A stretch of DNA of 64,000 nt from CAZEQJ01 sp964514385. Lineage in GTDB: Bacteria > Bacteroidota > Bacteroidia > Cytophagales > Cyclobacteriaceae. The stretch covers positions 62,001-126,000 of the forward strand of contig CAZEQJ010000008.1 in NCBI GenBank assembly GCA_964514385.1, read 5' to 3'. Under the pieces are notes generated by a model. That model saw only the letters and a program-made list of their open reading frames with translations. It was not told where the DNA came from and ran no database searches. Position numbers and translations under genes: made by a program. Numbering within the stretch: position 1 is the stretch's first letter; every line of letters starts with the position of its first letter. Shown piece by piece: positions 6,975 to 15,414 of this stretch.

Positions 6975-8624
6975 ATGAGAAGCATATCAGCAACCGTTTA
7001 TGCAATTTCAGCCATTCTGAATTTTTTATTTGCATCTACAACACCACAGACAAGGCAAATCACCATTGAATCAGATTATAGATGGCAGGAGGCATCAATT
7101 TATAAATCTGATAAACCCGGCTACGGTCACACATACAATACCAACTATAGCAGATATACTCGAATATCAGCCATGGCATGGACACATTCAGGTCAACCTC
7201 AGGATCGGAAGACACTTTTAAAGTTTGATTTGAATGAAATACCTGCAAATGCGACTATTATCAGTGCTACATTGGAGTTGAAGGTCGACCCTTTAAGGGT
7301 TGGTATTTCCAATGATTATATTGGTCAACACGGGAGCAATACCACTTATTTAAATCGTATTACATCGCCATGGGGAGAAAAAACAGTAACATGGGCCAAT
7401 GCTCCGCTTATTGCGCCAGGTACAAGTTCCACTAATCGAATTGTGATAAATCAGTCAAATAGTCAAACCTCGAATATATCTGTCAATATCGTTGATATGG
7501 TTCAACACTGGATTAATAATCCTTCGCAAAACTATGGTGTGATGTTTCTGCTTCAGACCCAGACATACTACAGATGCAGAACTTTTGGCGGGAAAAGGCA
7601 TCCTAATTCGTCTATCCGCCCAAAGCTCATAATTAACTATACGGTGCCAGAATCCGCTGTTGAAACCAGTATAAAAGATATTTTTGATGGATTGGATAAG
7701 ACTGATATTACCACAGATGTTTTAATGGACAGATCAATAAACTTTACAGGTGATATAGACTATTATACTGGAAGCAGTTCGGTGTTAAGTAATGATGAGA
7801 AGACGGTGGATATCATTAAATCAAGATTAATGTATGCCACATTACAGATGGGTTCATTAGGCACAGCATCAGGCATAAAGCCTTTATATGAAGTAAATGA
7901 AGATGTTTCTTTTTTTTCAAATGATGGTATTAATGATATAGCCACGTTTAGTTATAATTATCACAAACTAAAGGATAATGCCATTAGTAGTAATTTAATT
8001 TCATGGGATGGCTCCAAGTTAATAGATCAGCCAAGATCAACGAGTCCCTATGAGCAAAAAAGATTTTTTGTCTCTTTCCCAACAATCGCTACAGGAGGAC
8101 CAATAGTTAAATTCAGGTTCCCAAATGCACTCTATTTTTCCAATACCGGTGAAATAATCAGTAGAATAGACGTTGATTTTGGTGATGGGAATGGATGGGT
8201 TTTAGTAAACCAAAACCAAATAATTAATATTCAATATAATATATCTGGAAGAAATATAATTAAGGTCAAATATACATATACAAATGGTCAAATAGAATAC
8301 TCCAGAACAAGTATAAATATTCAAGGTTCACCAGGATTGCTAGTTCCCTTAGGAAGTCAAAAGAAAATCAACTCCACTCAAAACAGGTTTGCTAGTGATG
8401 TTGATGGGGCATTTAATACATTTCCGATACCAGCTGATCCAGGAGTGCATGATGGAGGATTGATTGCCTATTCTGCTGATTTTGGAGCAGTTGATGGAGT
8501 ACCCAGTGGAGCATTTGATAATCCATTGATTATCGTTAAAGATTATGATTTTGATATAATTAGTGGATTAATTGATGGTTTTAATCAAGCCATTCAAATT
8601 GATCTTGGTATAATCAATTTTTAG
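6975..8624 (+). CDS. N-terminal part of a frameshifted secreted hydrolase (DNRLRE-type domain)
   Basis: This frame encodes 549 residues. A signal peptide is followed by a DNRLRE/CBM96-like beta domain at roughly residues 25-225: QPQDRKTLLKFDLNEIPANA, then TVTWANAP, then RPKLIINYTV. A segment of unknown type with a PKD-like strand (IDVDFGDGNGWVLV) comes next. The frame stops at TAG 8622-8624 just after a run of five T. One more T would continue directly into the frame of the following part (FLGEIQNIG...). The complete product would have about 1,230 residues: signal, DNRLRE domain, hydrolase, T9SS sorting domain. AT-rich codon use sets it apart from its neighbours. Confidence 0.78.
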   Translation: MRSISATVYAISAILNFLFASTTPQTRQITIESDYRWQEASIYKSDKPGYGHTYNTNYSRYTRISAMAWTHSGQPQDRKTLLKFDLNEIPANATIISATLELKVDPLRVGISNDYIGQHGSNTTYLNRITSPWGEKTVTWANAPLIAPGTSSTNRIVINQSNSQTSNISVNIVDMVQHWINNPSQNYGVMFLLQTQTYYRCRTFGGKRHPNSSIRPKLIINYTVPESAVETSIKDIFDGLDKTDITTDVLMDRSINFTGDIDYYTGSSSVLSNDEKTVDIIKSRLMYATLQMGSLGTASGIKPLYEVNEDVSFFSNDGINDIATFSYNYHKLKDNAISSNLISWDGSKLIDQPRSTSPYEQKRFFVSFPTIATGGPIVKFRFPNALYFSNTGEIISRIDVDFGDGNGWVLVNQNQIINIQYNISGRNIIKVKYTYTNGQIEYSRTSINIQGSPGLLVPLGSQKKINSTQNRFASDVDGAFNTFPIPADPGVHDGGLIAYSADFGAVDGVPSGAFDNPLIIVKDYDFDIISGLIDGFNQAIQIDLGIINF

Positions 8625-8737
8625 GTGAAATACAAAACATTGGCTCTACGTTCGGTCCATCTTTAGAAAATCTTGATTATGATGTATTCTATATTACGTT
8701 TAACAATCTTGGTGATGATCTTACAAGAAATGCTGAG

Positions 8738-10660
8738 GTGCTTATTGATGCAATACAAGAAATAAACAATAATATTAAAATAGCCAGTGCGAATGATAAT
8801 GTTGTCATTGGTCAAAGTATGGGAGGAATAATCGGAATGATCGCTCTTAGTGAAATGGAAACCCGATCAATTGATCATCAAACAAGGCTCTTTATGAGTA
8901 TGGATACTCCTCATCGTGGAGCTGTTGTACCCGAGTCAGTAGTAAGAATGGCAAATGAATTTACCAGGACACAGCTTTGGGGGTTTATTAATGGCCGGGA
9001 TCTAGCTCAGCAGGGCTTAAATTTGTTAGAAAGCACATGTACTAATCAGTTAATGATGAATAATCCGGATCCCAATCGTGCACAAATATTTGATGATTTT
9101 CAAAATTGGTATCAAAGTCTCCCAAGACCAGTAAACTGTGATATTGTAGCTATTTCAAATGGTGCCGGAAATTGTGCGGTACCAAATACAATTGGAACTA
9201 ACGAAGATCTATTTAGAGTCAATAAAGATGAGGGTATTGTTCAAACATTTTTTAGTGGTTCTTCAGGATTGGAAAGATTTGGATTATGGATATTGCCATT
9301 TATGTATAGTCAGGTTAGGTTAGAATCTTTTGCCAAAACACAATTTAGTTCTGGGTCATCCTATAAATTAGATGCTGATTTTATGCTTGATATGGGTTTT
9401 TTCCATATTCCATTTAATATAGTTGACATAGAAGGAAATACGTCTTCTTCTATACCTTATGAATCGCTGCCTGGAGGAAACTTTGATGCTGGTAATTTAG
9501 GAACTGTAAATATACCAAATTGGGGAAATGTTGCATTGGAAATAACAAATAAAAGTATTTGCTTCGTACCAGTCACTTCAGCGTTAAACGTAGCGTCAAC
9601 CTCTTCTGGTGATTATTATAGAAGGTTTATTCCAGAGCAAACGATGCCTGGTGATTTTATTTTTGATAATTTTGTCACCAGGGGTAGTACCAATACTGCA
9701 CATATTAATTATTACAATGAAACTATAAATACCACATTTATTCTAGCTCAGTTAAATACTCCGTTTGGAGCAACAGGCCCTCAATTAAGATGTTCTCATG
9801 AATGTACTGGATTAAATTATGTCGGACCTACCTTCGATATACCTGCTAATGTTTGTGGCAGCTCTACTATAGATATAAACAGCGGAGCAGGATTTGATAT
9901 AGATTTCATTAATAACAATGAGTTTAGTTTTGGTTCTGCCGGACCGTCAAGTGTATCTGTATCAACTAATCCGGGAATATCTAGCGGCACACATGATTTC
10001 GACATCGAAATTCAGGACATTAACCAAGCTTGTCAAATTCGAATTCTAAAAAAATATGCAAATGTTGGAGGGGCCACCCAGCCAGGCTATATATATTATG
10101 GTCAAAGCAATTCAGGTATACCCCCCTACTCAGGATTATTTTTAGATGGAAGTACAATATGTCCGAATAAAAGCACACTTTTTTCGACTTCCTACACACC
10201 TGATACTGGTATACTAGAATATCAATGGATGATTCCCGCAGGTGTAAGTTCATATACTGGTCCAACCGATCAGTATAATATTGTTTTTAATGGTTCAAGT
10301 TATACTGGAAACACTGGTGTATCAGTCCGTCGTAGAAATGCATGTGGATGGTCGAACTGGAGAACAGCCTACTATGCTGTGGAGAATGATTTTTATGATT
10401 GTGAATATTTACTTTTTAGAGTATCCCCAAATCCAAGTTCTGATTTTGTGGAGGTATCCGGCTATGAAAATGATATGGACTCTAATGAAGATTTTAGTGT
10501 TGAGTTTTACGGTACGGATGGAACATTATTTGATACATTTAACTCTACGCATGGGAAATTAAGAATAAATACACGGAAATATAATCAGGGCCATTATTTA
10601 CTGAGAATTGTAAAGGATGGTCAGGAAAAGGATATAAAACGAATATTGATTACGGATTAA
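8738..10660 (+). CDS. C-terminal part of the split hydrolase: alpha/beta-hydrolase plus T9SS sorting domain
   Basis: The frame is open back to 8624, so the ATG at 8738 is only the first available start. VVIGQSMGG is a G-x-S-x-G nucleophile elbow of lipase/esterase-type alpha/beta hydrolases, and MSMDTPHRGAVVP resembles the region after it in triacylglycerol lipases and PGAP1-like proteins. Cys-containing beta repeats follow. The last 80 residues (VSPNPSSDFVEV to YLLRIVKDGQEKDIKRILI) are a type A T9SS sorting domain. The enzyme should therefore be secreted or held on the cell surface. Substrate is unknown. Without the signal peptide of the upstream frame this part could not be exported. Confidence 0.82.
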   Translation: MLIDAIQEINNNIKIASANDNVVIGQSMGGIIGMIALSEMETRSIDHQTRLFMSMDTPHRGAVVPESVVRMANEFTRTQLWGFINGRDLAQQGLNLLESTCTNQLMMNNPDPNRAQIFDDFQNWYQSLPRPVNCDIVAISNGAGNCAVPNTIGTNEDLFRVNKDEGIVQTFFSGSSGLERFGLWILPFMYSQVRLESFAKTQFSSGSSYKLDADFMLDMGFFHIPFNIVDIEGNTSSSIPYESLPGGNFDAGNLGTVNIPNWGNVALEITNKSICFVPVTSALNVASTSSGDYYRRFIPEQTMPGDFIFDNFVTRGSTNTAHINYYNETINTTFILAQLNTPFGATGPQLRCSHECTGLNYVGPTFDIPANVCGSSTIDINSGAGFDIDFINNNEFSFGSAGPSSVSVSTNPGISSGTHDFDIEIQDINQACQIRILKKYANVGGATQPGYIYYGQSNSGIPPYSGLFLDGSTICPNKSTLFSTSYTPDTGILEYQWMIPAGVSSYTGPTDQYNIVFNGSSYTGNTGVSVRRRNACGWSNWRTAYYAVENDFYDCEYLLFRVSPNPSSDFVEVSGYENDMDSNEDFSVEFYGTDGTLFDTFNSTHGKLRINTRKYNQGHYLLRIVKDGQEKDIKRILITD

Positions 10661-10672
10661 CGGTATCTTCAC

Positions 10673-10696
10673 CTTAAGACTAATTGTAGTTCATCC
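10673..10696 (-). pseudogene. Relic of a LytTR gene 3' end
   Basis: The 24 bases read on the minus strand as DELQLVL, matching the DELQAVL end of the LytTR remnant at 5668-5856 in 22 of 24 positions and in the same orientation. Nothing upstream of it is coding. With that remnant it brackets a segment of about 5 kb. Confidence 0.6.
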
Positions 10697-10737
10697 GTCA
10701 TCACATTTCTAGACAGGATAATTAATCATCAGAAGAA

Positions 10738-10890
10738 TCATACCTGAGGAGCTGGCCCTGAGTTCCGAATGAAGTGAGGTATCGCATGCCCGACCAATGG
10801 CGGGAAGGGTGTGAAACTATGTTCCTTTAGAGAACTGGTTCCGAGATGCCTGACATGCCTCCGGCAGTTAAAATCAAGTCAGGCATAGAC
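10738..10890. repeat. Degenerate third relative of the palindromic repeat
   Basis: The stretch shares with the copy 1 region the block GAGAACTG..TTxCGAGATGCCT and the 20 bases AGTTAAAATCAAGTCAGGCA (from 10866). It also shares the upstream pattern CCCG-CCAATG-CGGG-AGGG. It lacks the AGTGTCATGCCTGA half, so the large hairpin is lost. The intergenic region 10661-10922 holds this, the LytTR relic and no gene. Confidence 0.65.
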
Positions 10891-10922
10891 TCAGAACTAG
10901 CTTCTAGCTTTTGCCTTTCACC

Positions 10923-12134
10923 TTATTTAAAAGCAGGAATACCGGTTATATCAGCACCTAATATCAGTAAATGGATATCATGTGTACCCTCATAGGTAAT
11001 TACACTTTCCAGGTTCATCATATGGCGCATCATCGGATATTCTCCCGTGATACCCATACCACCATGCACCTGCCGAGCTTCGCGGGCAATATTCAATGCC
11101 ATTTCCACATTGTTGCGCTTGGCCATCGATATCTGGGCGGTAGTCGCCTTTCCTTCGTTCATCAGCGTACCTAAGCGCCAGGCCAATAGCTGTGCTTTGG
11201 TGATCTCAGTCAGCATCTCGGCTAACTTCTTTTGCTGTAGCTGAAAACCGGCAATCGGTCGGTCAAACTGCTGCCGTTCCAAGCCATAGTTTCGTGCCGA
11301 CTCGTAACAGTCAATCGCAGCACCAATTGCGCCCCAGGCAATACCGTATCGTGCGGAATCCAGGCACATCATGGGCGCACCTAAACCATCCTTACCGGGA
11401 AGCAGGTTTTCTTTTGGGATTTTCACACTGTCAAAAACCAGTTCACCGGTACAGCTGGCACGCAATGACCACTTGTTGTGTGTAGTAGGTGTCGTAAAAC
11501 CTTCCATACCACGCTCTACAATCACGCCTTTGATTCGTCCGTCATCACCTTTCGCCCATACCACAGCAATATCTGCCTCCGGCGCATTGGAGATCCACAT
11601 CTTGGCACCATGGAGTTCATAATAATCACCCTTATCCCGTAGTCGTGTTACCATGCCGGATGGGTTACTCCCGTGATCGGGTTCCGTCAGGCCAAAGCAA
11701 CCCAGCATTTCACCTTTCGCCAGCTTGGGCAGGTATTTCTGTTTTTGCTCTTCAGATCCAAATTTTTCAATGGGATACATCACCAGCGAGCTTTGTACCG
11801 ATGCTGTACTCCTCATACCACTGTCACCACGTTCTATCTCCTGCATGATGAGGCCATAGCTGATATAATCCAGGCCACCACCGCCATATTCTTCACTGAT
11901 CTGAGGACCAAAAAGACCCATTCCGCCAAATTTGGGTACTATTTCAGAAGGAAAATGGTTGTTTTGAGCCCACTCTTCGATGAATGGGCGTATCTCCTTT
12001 TTCACGAAGTCCTGTGCTGCAGCACGTATCATTTTATGTTCATCACTCAGTAATGCATCGATATTGTAAAAATCAGTCTGCTGATCGTGATGTGAGGTTG
12101 TGTTTTTCGCGGATTTTGTAGTAGAAATACCCAT
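10923..12134 (-). CDS. gcdH: Acyl-CoA dehydrogenase, glutaryl-CoA dehydrogenase type
   Basis: This FAD enzyme would oxidise (and decarboxylate) glutaryl-CoA from lysine or tryptophan breakdown, passing electrons to ETF. Visible features are CFGLTEPDHGSNPSGM (flavin/substrate region), KMWISNAPEADIAVVWA, GMGITGEYPMMRHMMNLE, and the catalytic Glu in TYEGTHDIH. The length of 403 residues from the ATG at 12134 (MGISTTKSAK) fits the family; a TTG at 12188 would overlap the divergent gene's control region. The divergent neighbour is tryptophan 2,3-dioxygenase, and etfBA lies at 37.8 kb. The exact acyl-CoA substrate rests on overall resemblance. Confidence 0.82.
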   Translation of the reverse strand: MGISTTKSAKNTTSHHDQQTDFYNIDALLSDEHKMIRAAAQDFVKKEIRPFIEEWAQNNHFPSEIVPKFGGMGLFGPQISEEYGGGGLDYISYGLIMQEIERGDSGMRSTASVQSSLVMYPIEKFGSEEQKQKYLPKLAKGEMLGCFGLTEPDHGSNPSGMVTRLRDKGDYYELHGAKMWISNAPEADIAVVWAKGDDGRIKGVIVERGMEGFTTPTTHNKWSLRASCTGELVFDSVKIPKENLLPGKDGLGAPMMCLDSARYGIAWGAIGAAIDCYESARNYGLERQQFDRPIAGFQLQQKKLAEMLTEITKAQLLAWRLGTLMNEGKATTAQISMAKRNNVEMALNIAREARQVHGGMGITGEYPMMRHMMNLESVITYEGTHDIHLLILGADITGIPAFK

Positions 12135-12163
12135 CTGTTTTTGTTTCTGGTCCTTAATATCAA

Positions 12164-12171
12164 CAAATTTA
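12164..12171 (-). promoter_or_regulatory. Possible -7 box for the acyl-CoA dehydrogenase gene
   Basis: On the minus strand TAAATTTG matches TAnnTTTG, 30 bases before the ATG at 12134. No well-spaced TTG partner is evident, so support is partial. Confidence 0.4.
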
Positions 12172-12190
12172 CCAAACTTTTTGATCAATA

Positions 12191-13132
12191 ATGAACGATA
12201 GATTAGAGGAGCAGTTACGACGCCTGTCCGAAAAGTATGAAGCTATGGGGCAGGATATGGAGTCCTATCTGGAAGGGTTGATACACACCGAATACCTTAC
12301 CTATTGGAGTTATATCCAGCTGGATACCCTTCTTTCCCTTCAGCAGCCAAGGACTTCATTTGAAGACGAGACGATATTTATCACTTACCACCAGATCACC
12401 GAGCTGTATTTTAAGCTAATCCTCCACGAGATGGATCAGCTGACAAGGGGAATCATAGAATCCGCTATCATTATCGATAAGATCAACAGGCTCAACCGGT
12501 ACATTGATCAGCTAAATCAGTCTTTTGTTGTGATGCATGAGGGGATGGACAGGGAGCAGTTCCTGAAGTTCAGGATGGCATTACTGCCCAGCAGCGGGTT
12601 TCAATCTGCTCAATACAGATTAATTGAGTTACACGCTACCTCACTTGACAACCTCACCGGGTCGGCAGAACAAAAAAATGGCAAAGCAACATACGATCAG
12701 ATCTACTGGAAGAGAGGTGCTTCAGAATTGGCTTCAGGCAAAAAAACACTTACGTTGCAGCAATTTGAAAAAAAATACGATGAGCTATTTCAGCAGACTG
12801 CCAAACGCCTATCCGGCAAAACACTCAATGATCAGCTGATCAATAATCCGCTCTTTAACACTAAAATAATTAAGGAAGCCCTCAAGAACCTCGATTATAA
12901 GCTCAATATTGAATGGGCACTGGCTCATTATAAAGCTGCAGCGGTGCATCTGCTCAGTGACAAGAAGGCTATTGAAGCCACCGGTGGGACGAACTGGCAA
13001 CAATATTTACCGCCTCGTTTTCAGAAAATACAATTTTTCCCTTCACTCTGGACCGGGAAGGAGAAGGAGGAATGGGGCAGCGCGTGGGTGAAGAAAACAC
13101 ATGCTGAACTGACAGCATCGGAGAACCGTTAA
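12191..13132 (+). CDS. kynA: Tryptophan 2,3-dioxygenase family protein
   Basis: This heme enzyme opens the indole ring of tryptophan to N-formylkynurenine, the first step of the kynurenine pathway. The 313 residues include the distal active-site block FITYHQITELYFKLILHEMD (Phe and His as in Xanthomonas TDO), the substrate-carboxylate Arg in SSGFQSAQYRLIE, a candidate proximal heme His in WALAHYKAAA, and TGGTNWQQYL in place of the usual TGGSSG. The terminal FFPSLW is also typical. It diverges from the GcdH-like gene, and the MORN-repeat gene follows after 6 bases. The altered glycine-rich loop marks it as a divergent bacteroidotal branch. Confidence 0.87.
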   Translation: MNDRLEEQLRRLSEKYEAMGQDMESYLEGLIHTEYLTYWSYIQLDTLLSLQQPRTSFEDETIFITYHQITELYFKLILHEMDQLTRGIIESAIIIDKINRLNRYIDQLNQSFVVMHEGMDREQFLKFRMALLPSSGFQSAQYRLIELHATSLDNLTGSAEQKNGKATYDQIYWKRGASELASGKKTLTLQQFEKKYDELFQQTAKRLSGKTLNDQLINNPLFNTKIIKEALKNLDYKLNIEWALAHYKAAAVHLLSDKKAIEATGGTNWQQYLPPRFQKIQFFPSLWTGKEKEEWGSAWVKKTHAELTASENR

Positions 13133-13138
13133 AATATA

Positions 13139-14950
13139 GTGCGATTTTATTCTACCATACTGCTTTTTTTTATTCATTATCTTGTGTTTGCGCAGGTAAC
13201 GGTAGAGGAGTATTATGATACTGAAAAAACCAAACTAAAGACCACCTTTCAGATCAGCGATACCATTACCAACACGCTTAATGGTGAGTACAAAGAATAT
13301 TTCGCATCAGGCAAAATCAAAATCCAGGGGCAATATCACGCAGGTATAGCAGATGGCAGATGGAAATACTTCTACGAAAACGGTAATCCACGGATGGAGG
13401 GTGAAGTAGAACAAGGCGTTTCGAATGGCATGTGGACTTATTATTTTGAGAGTGGTCAGGTGAGCATGAAGGGTACGTTGAAGGGTTCGCAGAAGGAAGG
13501 CGATTGGGAGTTTTATTATGAAAGTGGCGATCTTAAGAGCAGAGGACGTTACCGTTCCGGTATTAAAGCCGGCATCTGGAATTATTATTACGAGGATGGC
13601 AATCTCAAAGCTCAGGCATATTATAAAGGTAACCGCGGGCAGTATCGCGAATATTATACTGACGGCACCCTCAAAATGGAAGGTATAAACATTGAAGGCA
13701 AAAGTGACAGCCTCTGGAAAAAATATTATGAAACAGGAGAGCTGGAAGCGGTAGGAATGTACCGTAGCGGAGTAAAAAACGGGCCATGGACATTTTACTA
13801 CCGCAGTGGTACTATTTCTTCGGAAGGGGAATTCAAAAACGGTCTTTCACATGGAAAATGGACCTATTATCATCCAAACGGGGAAATACAGGCACAGGGA
13901 GCAGAGTACATGGGTAAAAAAGAAGGTTACTGGAAGCTTTTTGATCCATCAGGTAAGTTCATGGGCGAAGGTGTATATTTTTCCGGTAATGGCACCTATA
14001 CAGAGTTTTATGATAATGGCCGTGCCAAAGTAACCGGATTCATCAGGGATGGTGCTTATGACAGCACATGGTATTATTACTATGAAGATGGCATACTCGA
14101 GGGGCAGACCTGGTTTGATATGGGAAATGGTGAGTACACCGGATATTATCCCAGTGGTAACATTCAGATGAAAGGTCTCCTGGAGGGCAATAAAAGGGTT
14201 GGAGTCTGGGAGTTGTATGAGCCTGATGGTACACTTGCGGGCTATTACCGGCCGGTCTACGAGGAGGAAACGCCTGTGTTTCGCGTAATCAAATATGCAG
14301 AACTCAATGAGTCGTATAGCTCCAAGCCTGAATACATTGACAGTAAGCGAAAGTTCCACTATTTTCAGCCGGTTGTAAACGAATATCGCGGTATCATTGC
14401 CGGCAGCAATCCTTTCATGACTGCTTTTGGTCATTTACCCTTCAGCATGGAGTATTATTTTCAGGAAAGACTGGGTTATGAAGCTTTTTTTAATCTGGAA
14501 AGGTCGCCATTTTACGAATCCGGTAGCAGTATTTCGCCTGGAAGAACCTATTTCCGAGGGGCGTCCATAGGTTTCAGGCAGAAATTTTATCATAAAGCTG
14601 GCGATATAGGCCTGTTTTACTTTGGTCACGAAATCCGGTATACCTACAGAAACCTCTTACAAAATATAGATCAGGGTACTATTAATGCCACTAATTTCAG
14701 GCAGTCTTCGGTCGAAATGTCAGTGGTGGTGGGCGACCGGCTGCTGCGCGATGTCATTGAACCCGGGCTGACCATTGATGTGTTCGCCTCATTAGGTGTG
14801 CGATATATGTTGAATAATGGAGATGCTTCACCAGAAGCTTCTGTGATTTTTGCCGACCAGCTCAGCCGGGATTGGCAGTTCGTGCCCAGAATCGGACTTA
14901 ATATTGGCTATAATTTTAAATTTACTAAAAAACCCGTCCAAAAACAATGA
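13139..14950 (+). CDS. MORN-repeat (YwqK-like) protein with C-terminal outer-membrane beta-barrel-like domain
   Basis: The gene starts with GTG. The 603 residues begin with a signal peptide (MRFYSTILLFFIHYLVFAQ). About 14 repeats of 22-24 residues follow over residues 45-375, each built as G-x-W-x-Y-Y-Y-x-x-G-x-(L/I)-x-x-x-G-x-(Y/F), for example WKYFYENGNPRMEGE and WTYYFESGQVSMKG. The final 190 residues are rich in aromatic and alternating hydrophobic residues (IGLFYFGHEIRYTYRN, RIGLNIGYNFKF) and look like outer-membrane beta strands. Database names calling this family an antitoxin are misleading for such an exported protein. Function is unknown. Confidence 0.8.
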   Translation: MRFYSTILLFFIHYLVFAQVTVEEYYDTEKTKLKTTFQISDTITNTLNGEYKEYFASGKIKIQGQYHAGIADGRWKYFYENGNPRMEGEVEQGVSNGMWTYYFESGQVSMKGTLKGSQKEGDWEFYYESGDLKSRGRYRSGIKAGIWNYYYEDGNLKAQAYYKGNRGQYREYYTDGTLKMEGINIEGKSDSLWKKYYETGELEAVGMYRSGVKNGPWTFYYRSGTISSEGEFKNGLSHGKWTYYHPNGEIQAQGAEYMGKKEGYWKLFDPSGKFMGEGVYFSGNGTYTEFYDNGRAKVTGFIRDGAYDSTWYYYYEDGILEGQTWFDMGNGEYTGYYPSGNIQMKGLLEGNKRVGVWELYEPDGTLAGYYRPVYEEETPVFRVIKYAELNESYSSKPEYIDSKRKFHYFQPVVNEYRGIIAGSNPFMTAFGHLPFSMEYYFQERLGYEAFFNLERSPFYESGSSISPGRTYFRGASIGFRQKFYHKAGDIGLFYFGHEIRYTYRNLLQNIDQGTINATNFRQSSVEMSVVVGDRLLRDVIEPGLTIDVFASLGVRYMLNNGDASPEASVIFADQLSRDWQFVPRIGLNIGYNFKFTKKPVQKQ

Positions 14951-15309
14951 ATACTCTGGTGGTAGGTGCAACACCCAATCCTATGCGGTATGCCTTTACT
15001 GCAATGGAAATGCTGCATAATGCAGGATTTGATTTCGTCCCAGTGGGAGTTAGGCGTGATGAGGTCTTTGGTAAACCTATACTCCATATCCGGGATCAGC
15101 CGCAACTTGATGATATCCATACTGTAACACTATATGTCGGACCTGCCAAGCAACCCGAATATTACGATTACCTGCTTTCCCTTAAGCCGGAAAGAATTAT
15201 TTTCAACCCTGGTACAGAGAACAAGGAGTTTGCCCGCCTGGCATCACAGCAGGGGATAAATGTGGTAAATGCGTGCACCTTGGTCATGATCAGCACCGGG
15301 CAGTACTAA
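14947..15309 (+). CDS. CoA-binding domain protein (YccU-like)
   Basis: The 120-residue Rossmann-type protein (MNTLVVGATPNPMRYAFTAM, then FVPVGVRRDEVFGKPI, then RIIFNPGTENKEF and VVNACTLVMI) matches the CoA_binding_2 family. Members bind CoA or a nucleotide but their role is unclear. Its ATG overlaps the stop of the MORN-repeat gene (ATGA), so the pair is probably translated together. Confidence 0.85.
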   Translation: MNTLVVGATPNPMRYAFTAMEMLHNAGFDFVPVGVRRDEVFGKPILHIRDQPQLDDIHTVTLYVGPAKQPEYYDYLLSLKPERIIFNPGTENKEFARLASQQGINVVNACTLVMISTGQY

Positions 15310-15364
15310 AGTTCATAACAACACCTGTATTTTAAACTAAAAATAACGGTTTTATACCTGTAAA

Positions 15365-15398
15365 TTTGACTAAAAAGGAGGCTAAAACCATAATTTTG
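15365..15398 (+). promoter_or_regulatory. Probable gyrB promoter
   Basis: TTTG (15365-15368) and TAATTTTG (15391-15398) match the Bacteroidota -33 and -7 boxes with a 22-base spacer. A second -7-like box, TATTTTTG, lies at 15402-15409 but has no -33 partner. Start near 15405 would leave a leader of about ten bases. Confidence 0.6.
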
Positions 15399-15414
15399 TT
15401 GTATTTTTGCTGGT

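Noticed and set aside
7030..7248. Short frames on both strands inside the hydrolase gene
   Set aside because: They lie in the well-supported DNRLRE-type coding region and have no family features.
8610..8630. Programmed ribosomal frameshift at the T run
   Set aside because: There is no clear slippery heptamer with downstream structure, and a missing T explains it more simply; kept only as a low-level alternative.
12135..12188. TTG start extending the acyl-CoA dehydrogenase to 12188
   Set aside because: It would cover the likely -7 box and come within 3 bases of the divergent gene; the ATG at 12134 fits the family length.
13139..14950. Antitoxin function for the MORN-repeat protein
   Set aside because: The YwqK name suggests a toxin-antitoxin system, but the protein has a signal peptide and a beta-barrel-like end and no toxin gene is adjacent.
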